Shown here: positions 25,016-34,374 of the stretch, piece after piece | How positions within the stretch are numbered: the first letter of the stretch is position 1 | Layout: every line of letters begins with the position of its first letter | DNA from: CAIQPV01 sp963719855 | Lineage (GTDB): Bacteria > Pseudomonadota > Gammaproteobacteria > Burkholderiales > Gallionellaceae | Direction: 5' to 3' | DNA length: 64,000 bases | Assembly (NCBI GenBank): GCA_963719855.1 | Contig: CAVRDK010000004.1 | Span: forward strand, 124,001-188,000 | Position numbers and translations under genes: made by a program | The notes under the pieces: model-generated | Database searches by the model: none | The model's input: the letters and a program-made list of their open reading frames with translations, nothing else | Told to the model about the DNA's origin: nothing

Positions 25016-26920
25016 TTAACTTCCACTCATCTCCAGCATCAACTGGTTCACCCGTTTGACAAAGCTGGCCGGGTCGTCGAGTTGACCACCTTCGGCCAGC
25101 AGAGCTTGGTCGAACAGCACCGAAGCCCAGTCGTCGAACCTCTTCTCCTCGGCCTTCAGGCGTAACACCACAGGATGTTTCGGGTTGATTTCCAATATAG
25201 GTCGCGACATCGGCGCTTTTTGCCCTGAAGCCTTGAGCAGGCGCGCCAGGTTCGCGCTCATGTCATGCTCGTCGGCCACCAGACAAGCAGGCGAATCGGT
25301 CAGGCGGTGGGTCACGCGCACTTCCTTGACTCGCTCACCAAGACTGGCGCTGATCTTGTCGGTCAGGTCTTTCAGTTCGTTGGCGACACTTTCCTGCTCC
25401 TTCTTCTCCGCCTCGTCTTCCAGCTTGCCAAGATCGAGTCCGCCTTTGGCGACAGACACCAGCGGTTTCCCCTGAAACTCGGACAAGTTGCTCACCACCC
25501 ATTCATCCACGCGGTCGGATAGCAGCAGCACTTCGATGCCTTTCTTGCGGAACACTTCCAGATGCGGGCTGTTCTTCGCGGCATTGAAGCTGTCTGCGGT
25601 GATGTAATAAATCTTGTCCTGCCCTTCCTTCATGCGGCCAATATAATCAGCCAGTGACACCGTTTCCTCGGTGGTGTCGGCATGGGTCGAGGCCAGACGC
25701 AGCAAACCGGCGATCTTGTCCTTGTTGGAAAAATCCTCGCCGATGCCTTCCTTGATCACGCGGCCAAACTCGCCCCAGAACTTAGTGTATTTTTCCTGAT
25801 CATTTTTGGCCAAGTCTTCCAGCAGGCCGAGCACCTTCTTCGTACAGCCGGAACGGATTGCCTCGATGTCTTTCGACTCCTGCAAGATTTCACGCGACAC
25901 ATTCAGCGGCAAATCGCTGGAATCCACCACCCCGCGCACGAAGCGCATATAGCGCGGCATCAACTGCTCGGCATCGTCCATGATGAACACGCGGCGCACG
26001 TACAGCTTCACACCATGAATCGCATCGCGTTCCCACATATCGAACGGCGCGCGCGACGGAATATAAAGCAACTGCGTATATTCCTGACGTCCCTCGACGC
26101 GTGCATGAGTCCATGCCAGCGGGTCTTTGTAGTCGTGGCCGACGTGCTTGTAGAATGCCTTGTACTCATCATCCGTGATTTCGTTCTTGGCGCGCGCCCA
26201 CAGCGCGAACGCCTGATTGACGGTCTCATCCTCGTCCAGAACCTGCTGCGCGCCGTCTTTCCATTCTTCCTTCTTCATCAGGATGGGCTGGACGATGTGA
26301 TCCGAATACTTGCGGATGATGGAGCGAATTTTCTGGCCGCTGAGCAAATCGTCCTGCCCTTCGCGCAAATGCAGGACGATTTCCGTGCCGCGTGCAGTCT
26401 TGTCCACCATCTCGATGGCAAACTCGCCGCCGCCGTCCGACTCCCAGCGTACGCCCTGATCGGTCTTCTCCCCGGCGCGGCGCGTCGTCACCGTCACCTT
26501 GTCGGCCACGATAAAGGCCGAATAAAACCCAACGCCGAATTGCCCGATCAGGTTTGCATCCTTTTGCTGATCACCGGAAAGGCGCGAGAAGAATTCGCGC
26601 GTGCCAGACTTGGCGATAGTGCCGAGATTGGAAATAACCTCGTCGCGGCTCATGCCGATGCCGTTGTCGTTGATGGTCAGCGTACGCGCCTCTTTGTCGT
26701 AGCCGATGCGGATATTCAATTCGGAATCGTTCTCAAACAGGCTGGCGTTATGCAGCGCCTCGAAGCGTAGCTTGTCGCTGGCATCCGCCGCATTGGAAAT
26801 CAGTTCGCGCAGGAAAATCTCGCGGTTCGAATACAGCGAATGGATCATCAACTGCAAAAGCTGCTTCACCTCGGCCTGGAAGCCCAAGGTTTCGCGGTTG
26901 CTGGTTACGTTGTCGGTCAT
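25016..26920 (-). CDS. htpG: chaperone HtpG (Hsp90)
   Basis: 634 residues, the standard bacterial Hsp90 length. GHKL ATP-binding domain: SNAADASDKLRFEAL, then LTINDNGIGMSRDEV, GTIAKSGTREF and GQFGVGFYSAFIVADKV. The middle domain has RRVFIMDD and DLPLNVSREILQES. A dimeric ATPase that remodels client proteins under heat stress. MTDNV is the normal start. No partner gene adjoins; the terminator at 24950 ends a single-gene transcript. Confidence 0.97.
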   Translation of the reverse strand: MTDNVTSNRETLGFQAEVKQLLQLMIHSLYSNREIFLRELISNAADASDKLRFEALHNASLFENDSELNIRIGYDKEARTLTINDNGIGMSRDEVISNLGTIAKSGTREFFSRLSGDQQKDANLIGQFGVGFYSAFIVADKVTVTTRRAGEKTDQGVRWESDGGGEFAIEMVDKTARGTEIVLHLREGQDDLLSGQKIRSIIRKYSDHIVQPILMKKEEWKDGAQQVLDEDETVNQAFALWARAKNEITDDEYKAFYKHVGHDYKDPLAWTHARVEGRQEYTQLLYIPSRAPFDMWERDAIHGVKLYVRRVFIMDDAEQLMPRYMRFVRGVVDSSDLPLNVSREILQESKDIEAIRSGCTKKVLGLLEDLAKNDQEKYTKFWGEFGRVIKEGIGEDFSNKDKIAGLLRLASTHADTTEETVSLADYIGRMKEGQDKIYYITADSFNAAKNSPHLEVFRKKGIEVLLLSDRVDEWVVSNLSEFQGKPLVSVAKGGLDLGKLEDEAEKKEQESVANELKDLTDKISASLGERVKEVRVTHRLTDSPACLVADEHDMSANLARLLKASGQKAPMSRPILEINPKHPVVLRLKAEEKRFDDWASVLFDQALLAEGGQLDDPASFVKRVNQLMLEMSGS

Positions 26921-27132
26921 GGTTTTCTCCGTTAGTTACAGACAGGACGGCAACTTAAGTGGGGGCTGTCTTGCGGGTTTCAAGAGGGGGAGCTTCAAGA
27001 ATCGCGGATTTTACGTCAAGTTTTGCATTCCCGGACGAATGCCTACCAAACTCCAACGCATTGTCATTATGGTTGCGGCATAACAAGGCGCGTCACCGGG
27101 GCGTTATGTTATCCTTGACCACAGTTGATTCC

Positions 27133-29076
27133 ATGCATTTTCCGATGAAGTTCCTATTGTTTGCCTTGCTGTTGATCCCCCTTGTTGCGGTAGCGGATCA
27201 GGACGCGGATTTTCTCGCCGCGCGCGACGCATTTCGCGCCGGTAATGCAGTGCGCTTTGATCGCATTGCCGCGCGACTGAAAAATTCCCCGCTGGAGCCA
27301 TATCTTGCCTATTACCGCTTGCGCCTGCAATTGGAGACGGTGGATGCGTCTGCCATTCAGGCATTTCTGGCGCGTCCTGACGACACTCCGGTGATTGACC
27401 GTCTGCGCGGAGATTGGCTGAAACTGCTCGGCAAGAAACATCAATGGGATGCCTTCGCGGCGGAGTATCCGCACTTATTGAATGAGGATACGGAACTGAG
27501 TTGTTATGCGCTGCAAGCGCGTCGCCGCACGCAGGAGAACGAGGCATTGCAGGAAGCGCGCAAGCTGTGGTTGTCCGGCAACGATGATCTGCCGGAAAGC
27601 TGCACCCCGCTGTTCGATGCGGCGCTCGCCAATGGCATCCTCAGCGAGGCCGATGTGTGGCTGCGCGTGCGTCTGGCGCTGGAGGCGGGCAACGTGTCGC
27701 TGGCCAGGCAGTTGTCCGCAAAACTGCCGTTGGAACGAAGGCTGTCGGCAGTCGCGCTGAACAGCGCGGCTGCCGACCCGCAACGTTATCTCGGCAAAGC
27801 CAGTCTGGACAACGTTTCCGAAGCGGAGCGCAGGGTGGCACTGTTCGCGCTGCAACGTCTTGCCAAGCAATTGCCGCAATTAGCCTTTGCTCAATGGGAG
27901 AAAGTTGCGGCGCATTTCAATGCGGAGGAACAGCATTATTTTTACGCCTGGTTAGGTTACGAAGCGGCGCTCCGGCAGGATGCACGTGCGCTGGAGTGGT
28001 TCAAGGCCGCGGACGGTGCACCGCTCACGGATCAGCAGCGCGCCTGGCGCGCGCGCGCGGCGTTGCGCGCAATGGATTGGCTGGAAGTGCGGGTGAGCAT
28101 TGCCTCCATGTCGCCGCAACAGCAGCAAGAAGGCGTGTGGCGCTACTGGAACGCACGCGCGCTAAAACATCTAGGCCAAGCCGACGAGCCGGCAAAAACA
28201 CTTCTTGCCATGAGCACGGAATACAATTTTTACGGGCAGCTTGCCGCCGATGAACTTGGTATACCCATTGCATCCAGCGCCATGCCAGCCGGTTATCAGC
28301 CGAGCAAGGAAGAATTGGATGCCATGCTGGCGCAACCCCCCATCCAGCGCACGCTGGCGTTATACCGCATAAATTTGCGCACCGACGCACTCAGGGAGTG
28401 GGCGTGGGCGATTCGTAAATTCGATGACAAGCAATTGCTGACCGCAGCGGAAATTGCGCGCCGCAACCAGATGTATGATCGCGCCATTAACACTGCCGAC
28501 CGCACCGTGCAGTTGCATGATTTCAGCCTGCGCTACCTCGCGCCCTATCGCAATGACTTGCGCGGACACATCCAGCAGAACCAGTTGGAGGAAGCCTGGG
28601 TGTATGGCCTGATGCGACAGGAAAGCCGTTTTGTGGCACAGTCGAAGTCGAACGTCGGTGCGGCGGGATTGATGCAGGTCATGCCTGCAACCGCGCGTTG
28701 GATCGCGCGCAAACTGGGCATGAAGGATTATCGCAAGATGCTGGTTGGTAATTTGGAAACCAACCTTATCCTCGGCACGTATTATATGAAGACTGTGCTG
28801 GGATGGTTCGACAACAATCCGGTGCTGGCCTCCGCCGCTTATAATGCCGGGCCTTCGCGCGCGCGCCGGTGGCGCGGCGATATACCGCTGGAAGGCGCAG
28901 TTTATACCGAGACTATTCCCTTCCCCGAAACGCGCGATTATGTCAAAAAGGTGATGAGCAACACCGTGTACTACGCCCAACAATTCGGCCAGCCACCGCG
29001 TTCGCTCAAGCAGCGGCTGGGCATAATCGCGGCGAAAAATCCTGCTAACCAGACACCTATCCCAGATGAAAAATAA
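27133..29076 (+). CDS. slt: soluble lytic murein transglycosylase
   Basis: Cleaves peptidoglycan strands to form 1,6-anhydro-muramic ends, in the periplasm. 647 residues: signal peptide MKFLLFALLLIPLVAVAD, a long alpha-helical superhelical (U and L) region, and at the C-terminus the Slt lysozyme-like domain. That domain has MRQESRFV with the catalytic Glu, GAAGLMQVMPATARW and SAAYNAGPSRARRW. ATG 27133 or 27145 would serve; the longer open frame from 26959 lacks a signal peptide. Stands 20 nt before cca, likely co-transcribed. Confidence 0.93.
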   Translation: MHFPMKFLLFALLLIPLVAVADQDADFLAARDAFRAGNAVRFDRIAARLKNSPLEPYLAYYRLRLQLETVDASAIQAFLARPDDTPVIDRLRGDWLKLLGKKHQWDAFAAEYPHLLNEDTELSCYALQARRRTQENEALQEARKLWLSGNDDLPESCTPLFDAALANGILSEADVWLRVRLALEAGNVSLARQLSAKLPLERRLSAVALNSAAADPQRYLGKASLDNVSEAERRVALFALQRLAKQLPQLAFAQWEKVAAHFNAEEQHYFYAWLGYEAALRQDARALEWFKAADGAPLTDQQRAWRARAALRAMDWLEVRVSIASMSPQQQQEGVWRYWNARALKHLGQADEPAKTLLAMSTEYNFYGQLAADELGIPIASSAMPAGYQPSKEELDAMLAQPPIQRTLALYRINLRTDALREWAWAIRKFDDKQLLTAAEIARRNQMYDRAINTADRTVQLHDFSLRYLAPYRNDLRGHIQQNQLEEAWVYGLMRQESRFVAQSKSNVGAAGLMQVMPATARWIARKLGMKDYRKMLVGNLETNLILGTYYMKTVLGWFDNNPVLASAAYNAGPSRARRWRGDIPLEGAVYTETIPFPETRDYVKKVMSNTVYYAQQFGQPPRSLKQRLGIIAAKNPANQTPIPDEK

Positions 29077-29096
29077 TGGGGTGAAAAATATTGTCC

Positions 29097-30323
29097 ATGG
29101 GAAATGACCTGAAAATCTATTGCGTCGGTGGTGCGGTGCGCGACCGCTTGCTCGGCCTGCCTGTACAGGATCATGATTGGGTGGTGGTAGGCGCCACACC
29201 GGAAGATATGACGGCGCGTGGCTACCGCCCGGTGGGCAAGGATTTCCCGGTGTTCCTGCATCCAGAAACGCATGAAGAATATGCACTGGCGCGCACCGAG
29301 CGCAAGACCGCGCCGGGCTACAAGGGTTTCATCATCCATGCTTCGCCGGACGTGACGCTGGAGCAGGATTTATTGCGGCGCGACTTCACCCTCAACGCCA
29401 TCGCGCAGGATGCGGACGGCAAGCTGATTGACCCCTACGGCGGAGAGGCCGACCTGCGCGCGGGCATCCTGCGTCATGTCAGCCCAGCGTTCAATGAAGA
29501 CCCGGTGCGCATCCTGCGCGCGGCTCGCTTCGTGGCGCGTTTCGGTTTTTCTATTGCGCCGGAAACTTTGGAACTGATGCGCACAATGGTCAACAACGGC
29601 GAAGTGGATGCACTGGTAGCGGAACGCGTGTGGCAGGAACTGGCACGCGGCTTGATGGAAAAATCGCCCTCGCGCTTCTTCACCACGCTGCGCGAATGCG
29701 GCGCGCTGGCAAAAATCTTGCCGGAAGTGGATGCCCTATTCGGTGTACCGCAACCACCGCAATACCATCCAGAAGGTGATTGCGGCACCCACACCATGAT
29801 GGTGCTGGATGATGCCGCACAACACGGCTATGCGCTGGAAACGCGTTTCGCCGCACTCACCCACGACCTCGGCAAGGGCAACACTCCGCCAGATATTCTG
29901 CCGCGCCACATCGGCCATGAGACGCGTGGTGTGGACTTGCTGCGTGTGCTATGCGAACGCCTGCGTGTGCCGGGCGAATGCCGCGACCTCGGCCTGTTGG
30001 TCGCGCGCTATCACGGCAACGTGCACCGCGCACGGGAACTGCGTCCCGACACCATCGTGCGTTTGTTGCAAAGCTGCGACGTGTGGCGCAGGCCGGAACG
30101 TTTCATGCAACTGTTGCAAGCTTGCGCCTCGGATGCGCGCGGACGCACCGGACACAAACATGATGCCTACCCGCAGGCGGATTATTTGCTGCATGCCTTG
30201 CAAGCGGCGCAGGCGGTGAATGCGGGTGAAATTGCGCAACAGTGCGCAGATAAAAATCTGATTGCCGAACGAGTGCGTGAAGCGCGTGTAGTGGCAGTTG
30301 CAGAAGCCATCAGGAATTTATGA
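29097..30323 (+). CDS. cca: multifunctional CCA-adding enzyme
   Basis: Adds or repairs the 3'-terminal CCA of tRNAs. 408 residues: class II nucleotidyltransferase head with YCVGGAVRDRLLG, VQDHDWVVVG and RRDFTLNAIAQD, then the HD domain (ALTHDLGKG) that gives the long proteobacterial type 2',3'-cyclic phosphodiesterase and phosphatase activity. A TTG six bases upstream is the alternative start. Overlaps the convergent glycosylase gene by 14 nt at the end. Confidence 0.95.
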   Translation: MGNDLKIYCVGGAVRDRLLGLPVQDHDWVVVGATPEDMTARGYRPVGKDFPVFLHPETHEEYALARTERKTAPGYKGFIIHASPDVTLEQDLLRRDFTLNAIAQDADGKLIDPYGGEADLRAGILRHVSPAFNEDPVRILRAARFVARFGFSIAPETLELMRTMVNNGEVDALVAERVWQELARGLMEKSPSRFFTTLRECGALAKILPEVDALFGVPQPPQYHPEGDCGTHTMMVLDDAAQHGYALETRFAALTHDLGKGNTPPDILPRHIGHETRGVDLLRVLCERLRVPGECRDLGLLVARYHGNVHRARELRPDTIVRLLQSCDVWRRPERFMQLLQACASDARGRTGHKHDAYPQADYLLHALQAAQAVNAGEIAQQCADKNLIAERVREARVVAVAEAIRNL

Positions 30324-30804
30324 TTGCTCGCCATGCCTGCAATTTATCTGCATAGTTCTTTGTTGCATGGGCCGGACTGGTCGAAGGAAGTCGACTAAAC
30401 TGGAGCGGCGGTAATGCTTGTTTGCCCTGCACGAATTTTCTGAAGCATTGCTCGGCCTTGCTGCCATTGAAGAATACCTGCGTGATTTGCGGATGCCGTG
30501 CGAAAAATGCCGCGAAGTCGTTTGCGGATTCTTTTCTGATATGCGAATCCAGACTGGTTTTGCGCTCGCATGATGCAAGCACATCCCATAATGCGATGCT
30601 GGAAGATTTCAGTAGGCGCAGCCTCTCCTCGTAGAGAATATCCGGTTTTGCGCCAACCAATTCACCCATGATTTTCCAGAATGCATTCGATGGATGGGCG
30701 TAGTACTGTTTTTGCTCCAGCGATTTATTTCCGGGCATGCTGCCCAGAATCAGCACTCTCGCATCAGCATTGCTTACCGGCAGAAAGCTGTGGATATGCG
30801 ACAT
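30310..30804 (-). CDS. DNA-deoxyinosine (hypoxanthine) glycosylase, UDG superfamily
   Basis: 164 residues. MSHIHSFLPVSNADARVLIL then GSMPGNKSLEQKQYYAHPSN, and near the end LPSTSPAHATKNYADKL. GSMPG and LPSTSPAH are the motifs of family 6 (HDG), which removes hypoxanthine from DNA after adenine deamination; ordinary uracil removal is weak. Convergent with cca, sharing 14 nt. MidA-like gene lies upstream, 24 nt away, same strand. Confidence 0.83.
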   Translation of the reverse strand: MSHIHSFLPVSNADARVLILGSMPGNKSLEQKQYYAHPSNAFWKIMGELVGAKPDILYEERLRLLKSSSIALWDVLASCERKTSLDSHIRKESANDFAAFFARHPQITQVFFNGSKAEQCFRKFVQGKQALPPLQFSRLPSTSPAHATKNYADKLQAWRAIINS

Positions 30805-30828
30805 ATCTGATCTGAAAATCGAGCGTGA

Positions 30829-31983
30829 TTACAACAGGCGAGACTTGTCGCCGCGCGCGAAGCCGCGCAACGGTTCTTCTATGCCCTTGCCCAATGCGAT
30901 CACCTTGAACAGGTCGCCCATCTCAGCCGGACTGGTAAGTTTTTGCAACTGCGTGGACAGCGGCAGGTAGTCGCGTAAATTCTCCGGGTCGCGCTCCGTC
31001 AGGAAATCGGCAATGCTGCAGTTGATTAAAAAATGCGCTTGCGTGGTGTAGCCGAGCAAATGTGCGCCGCTGTCTATGGCGCACTCGGCGGCGGCGGTAA
31101 AATCCACGTGCGCGGTGATGTCCTGCAAACCCGGCAGGAAGAAAGGATCGTCGTGCGCGTGGTGGCGGTAGTGGCACATCAGGGTGCCCTGACTGCGCTG
31201 CGGATGGTAATACTCGCCTGCCCCGAAACCGTAATCGATGAACAACAGCACGCCTTGTTGCAGGCGCTCGCACAGACTAACTATCAGTCCGCGCGCGGCG
31301 AGTGAAATTTCGCTCAGGTAATTGTCCGGCACGCTGATGCTCTGCGCAGCTTCGAACAATGCGGGATTTTCTGGCGGGCGTTCCTGCCACACGAATTTTT
31401 CCCCTTCACTCGCTACGCCGCGTTCTGCGATGCCCGCATCTTTCCAGAGCAGCAGATGCACCGGCAACGCGTCCAGCACTTCATTGGCGATGACTGCGCC
31501 GGAAATTTTTTCGGGCAGCGCATCAAGCCAACGCACCCGATCCGCCAGATGAGGTGCAAGTTCCCGCAATAACTCCTGCTGGCGTTCGCGCAAGTCAGCG
31601 CTTACTTCGAGTATGTCATAGCGCTCCGGCAAGCAGTCCAGCCGTTCCAGTTCGCCCAATACATCGGCGGCAAGCTTGCCGCTGCCCGCGCCGAGTTCGA
31701 GAATATGCGGCGTGCTTTGCGCCATGATATCGGCCACTTGCCGTGCCAGTGTGCGCCCGAACAATGGCGAGATTTCAGGTGCGGTGACGAAATCCCCGGC
31801 TGCGCCGAACTTGCGCGCACCGGCGCTATAGTAGCCCAGCCCCGGCGCATACAGCGCCAGCTCCATGAAGCGCGAAAAAGGAATCCATCCGCCTTGTGCG
31901 GCGATGTCATGATGGATGAGAGCGCACAACTTGTTGCTGTGCGCCTGGGCTTCGGCAGAGGGTAGGGGCAAGTTTGCAGGCAT
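30829..31983 (-). CDS. MidA/NDUFAF7-like SAM methyltransferase
   Basis: 384 residues of the COG1565 family: SRFMELALYAPGLGYYSAGA, then FVTAPEISPLFGRTLARQVA, the SAM site ILELGAGSGKLAADVL and VIANEVLDALPVHLLLW. In mitochondria the relative methylates an arginine of complex I subunit NDUFS2; the bacterial target is uncertain. In betaproteobacteria it is usually next to a pteridine reductase and ttcA, as here (divergent, separated by repeats at 32002-32131). Confidence 0.88.
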   Translation of the reverse strand: MPANLPLPSAEAQAHSNKLCALIHHDIAAQGGWIPFSRFMELALYAPGLGYYSAGARKFGAAGDFVTAPEISPLFGRTLARQVADIMAQSTPHILELGAGSGKLAADVLGELERLDCLPERYDILEVSADLRERQQELLRELAPHLADRVRWLDALPEKISGAVIANEVLDALPVHLLLWKDAGIAERGVASEGEKFVWQERPPENPALFEAAQSISVPDNYLSEISLAARGLIVSLCERLQQGVLLFIDYGFGAGEYYHPQRSQGTLMCHYRHHAHDDPFFLPGLQDITAHVDFTAAAECAIDSGAHLLGYTTQAHFLINCSIADFLTERDPENLRDYLPLSTQLQKLTSPAEMGDLFKVIALGKGIEEPLRGFARGDKSRLL

Positions 31984-32001
31984 GGTCAGGTATCAATAAT
32001 T

Positions 32002-32131
32002 CCGTTCGCCCTGAGCTTGTCGAAGGGTTTCTGGTTGCGTAGCTGGTGGTTCGACATAACCAGCGACTTGGCTGTCGTCTTTTGACAGCTTAGTCGAATG
32101 GCTAGTAGAACATCAAGCTCACCACGAACGG
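32002..32131. repeat. inverted repeat (CCGTTCG...GCTTGTCGAA) with insertion
   Basis: CCGTTCGCCCTGAGCTTGTC then GAA (32002-32024) is the widespread betaproteobacterial repeat. Its inverse TTCGAC...AAGCTCACCACGAACGG is interrupted between TTCGAC and AAGCTC by a mini-element (32056-32114). Without this the right arm is whole and matches the left arm at 20 of 23 positions. Lies between divergent MidA-like and pteridine reductase genes. Confidence 0.85.
32056..32114 (-). mobile_element. hairpin mini-element, copy 6
   Basis: Reverse orientation: ATAACCAGCGACTTGGCTGT, short loop CGTCTTTTG, then ACAGCTTAGTCGAATGGCTA and GTAGAACATC. Stem arms match the other copies. Its removal joins TTCGAC to AAGCTCACCACGAACGG exactly. 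In element orientation the preceding bases are GCTT. No target duplication. Confidence 0.8.
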
Positions 32132-32194
32132 TTTAAGTGAACAGTATTGGGTCAGGTATAATCAGTAAGGATTGGAAGTGTAGTGGAGAGTGCG

Positions 32195-32935
32195 ATGCAA
32201 GGCAAAGTCGTATTGGTGACGGGAGGAGCGAAGCGCGTGGGCGCGGCGATTTGCCGCAGGCTGCACGCGACGGGGGCGAACATCGCGTTGCATTACCGCT
32301 CGTCCGAGCAGGAGGCGTTGGAGTTACAGGCCGAGCTGCAGGCATTGCGGCCCGACTCGGTGTTTGCGGTGCAAGCTGATTTGCTCAATTCTCATGACCT
32401 GTCCCGGCTAGTGGATGAAACCATACGGCATTTCGGGCGGCTGGATGCGCTGGTCAGCAATGCCTCCAGTTTCTTCGCCACGCCATTGGACGAGATTGAT
32501 GAGCATCAGTGGAATGATCTGATCGGCACCAATCTGAAAGCACCGTTGTTGCTGGCAAAGGCGGCGGCGCCTGAGTTACGCTGTAATCATGGAGCCATCG
32601 TAAACATCGTGGATATTCATGCCGAACGTCCGATGCGCGGCCATCTGTTATACAGCGTGGCCAAAGCCGGACTGCTTGGACTGACACGCGCACTGGCGCA
32701 GGAACTGGCGCCTCATGTGCGTGTCAATGGTGTGTCCCCCGGTGTCATCGTCTGGCCGGAACACGCGAGTTGGAGCGACGAACTGCGCCGCAAAGAGATC
32801 GTGGATCATACCCTGCTCAAGCGTGAAGGCGAACCCAACGACATTGCCAAGACCGTGCAATTCCTCTTGAAGGATGCGCCCTATATCACCGGACAAATTA
32901 TTGCCGTGGACGGCGGCAGAAGCATAAATCTTTAA
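32195..32935 (+). CDS. short-chain dehydrogenase, pteridine reductase type
   Basis: 246 residues. VVLVTGGAKRVGAAICRRLH carries the NADPH-binding TGxxxRxG variant seen in pteridine reductases (TGGAKRVG), then ALVSNASSFF, the active-site YSVAKAG (Y and K four apart) and PGVIVWPEHA. Reduces dihydropterins or dihydrofolate with NADPH; in E. coli the counterpart is FolM. ATG 32195 follows GGAGAG; a GTG at 32183 would add four residues. ttcA follows after 9 nt. Confidence 0.85.
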   Translation: MQGKVVLVTGGAKRVGAAICRRLHATGANIALHYRSSEQEALELQAELQALRPDSVFAVQADLLNSHDLSRLVDETIRHFGRLDALVSNASSFFATPLDEIDEHQWNDLIGTNLKAPLLLAKAAAPELRCNHGAIVNIVDIHAERPMRGHLLYSVAKAGLLGLTRALAQELAPHVRVNGVSPGVIVWPEHASWSDELRRKEIVDHTLLKREGEPNDIAKTVQFLLKDAPYITGQIIAVDGGRSINL

Positions 32936-32944
32936 TCCAAAAAC

Positions 32945-33793
32945 ATGAACGCAATTACTCAACCAATACATTTAGAGCATCACTCCGGCAACTTCAACCG
33001 CCTGCGCGGACGGTTGGAACATCAGGTCGGCAAGGCCATCGGCGACTTCAACATGATCGAGGAAGGCGACACCGTGATGGTGTGCATGTCAGGCGGCAAG
33101 GATTCCTACACCCTTCTGGAAATTCTGCGCGCACTGCAAAGGCGCGCGCCGATCAACTTCAAATTGATCGCCATGAATCTGGACCAGAAACAACCGGGTT
33201 TCCCCGACCATGTGTTGCCGGAATATCTGCAATCCACGGGGGTGGAATACCGCATCGAAACGCAGGACACCTACTCCATCGTCAAGGAAAAAATCCCCGA
33301 AGGCAAAACTACCTGCTCGCTGTGCTCGCGCCTGCGTCGCGGTATTATTTACCGGGTGGCGAGTGAAATGGGTGCCAACAAGATCGCGTTGGGACACCAC
33401 CGCGACGACATGATAGAAACGCTGTTCCTGAATATGTTTTTCGGCGGCAAGCTGAAAGCCATGCCGCCCAAACTGGTCACCGACAAAGGCGACCACATCG
33501 TCATCCGTCCGCTGGCTTATTGCGCCGAGAAAGACATCGCCCGCTTCGCGCGCGGTATGGAATTCCCCATCATCCCCTGCAACCTGTGCGGCTCGCAGGA
33601 AAATCTGCAACGTCAGAACATCAAGGAAATGCTCACCCAGTGGGAGCTTCAATACCCGGGCCGCAGCCAGACCATCTTCACCGCGATGCAGAACGTCAAA
33701 CCGTCACACCTGCTCGATGGCAGCCTGTTCGACTTCAAGGGGTTGAAACCAGGCGACGTGGTTGAGGAAGGCGATGTGGCATTTGATGAGTAG
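32945..33793 (+). CDS. ttcA: tRNA 2-thiocytidine(32) synthetase
   Basis: Makes 2-thiocytidine at position 32 of some tRNAs, using an iron-sulfur cluster and ATP. 282 residues: PP-loop VMVCMSGGKDSYTLLE, TTCSLCSRLRRG with the CxxC pair, GHHRDDMIETLFLNMFFGG, and the third cluster cysteine in PIIPCNLCGSQ. This pattern is specific for TtcA over TilS. Adjacent to the pteridine reductase; last gene before a lipoprotein whose start is 11 nt past the ttcA stop. Confidence 0.95.
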   Translation: MNAITQPIHLEHHSGNFNRLRGRLEHQVGKAIGDFNMIEEGDTVMVCMSGGKDSYTLLEILRALQRRAPINFKLIAMNLDQKQPGFPDHVLPEYLQSTGVEYRIETQDTYSIVKEKIPEGKTTCSLCSRLRRGIIYRVASEMGANKIALGHHRDDMIETLFLNMFFGGKLKAMPPKLVTDKGDHIVIRPLAYCAEKDIARFARGMEFPIIPCNLCGSQENLQRQNIKEMLTQWELQYPGRSQTIFTAMQNVKPSHLLDGSLFDFKGLKPGDVVEEGDVAFDE

Positions 33794-33803
33794 CGCAGTA
33801 ACG

Positions 33804-34307
33804 ATGCTCAAATCGTATCTTGCTATATTGTGTGTGCTTTGCGTTGCGCTGTTGAGCGGCTGCGGAACATTACACAAAATTGAGCATGAACAGACTGTCA
33901 CTGTCTCCAAGCCTATTAAGAATGTTCCGATCGTCGTCAGTTATCAGGGTGGCGTGTTTTATCACGTGCAAGTAAACAATACCCTGCCATCCGCAATCCA
34001 CCTGGTGTGGGATGAAAGCACCTATGTCACCACCACGGGAGAGTCTATCCGGCTACTCCACTTAAATAGCAAGCACTTCCTTCCAGAATATGCGCCCGCG
34101 CAACAAGCTTCTTCTCTTATTTCTCCTGATTCACAATTTGAGGCCGACTTTACCGGGGACGACTGGCTTGATTGTGCGAGAAGAAACTGCACACCGCAGC
34201 CCAAAAATAGCGTCAAAAACGCTGAGATATACCTGACGTTCAACATCAAAGGCAAGCGGGTCAGATGGCAAGGCGAGATTTCTTTTGCTCCGCCCAAACA
34301 ACCTTGA
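33804..34307 (+). CDS. lipoprotein of unknown function
   Basis: Residues from ATG 33804 give MLKSYLAILCVLCVALLSGC then GTLHKIEHEQ, a clear lipobox LLSGC. The rest is a beta-rich 150-residue domain (VVSYQGGVFYHVQVNNTLPS) with two more cysteines (CARRNC). No family recognised. An in-frame ATG at 33786 overlapping the ttcA end would only lengthen the signal. It may be cotranscribed with ttcA but no functional link is known. Confidence 0.65.
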   Translation: MLKSYLAILCVLCVALLSGCGTLHKIEHEQTVTVSKPIKNVPIVVSYQGGVFYHVQVNNTLPSAIHLVWDESTYVTTTGESIRLLHLNSKHFLPEYAPAQQASSLISPDSQFEADFTGDDWLDCARRNCTPQPKNSVKNAEIYLTFNIKGKRVRWQGEISFAPPKQP

Positions 34308-34374
34308 GCGTGAGCAAATGTCGTTTAGATGTTTCCTGACAACGCGTATTCCAGAAAATCATTAGAATCAACTA

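Noticed and set aside
25682..26770. 362-codon plus-strand open frame
   Set aside because: Antisense to htpG, no start signal and composition like a mirror frame.
30370..30400. GTCGAAGGAAGTCGAC as another repeat inserted in the glycosylase gene
   Set aside because: The translated LPSTSPAH is a normal motif of the enzyme family, so no insertion is needed.
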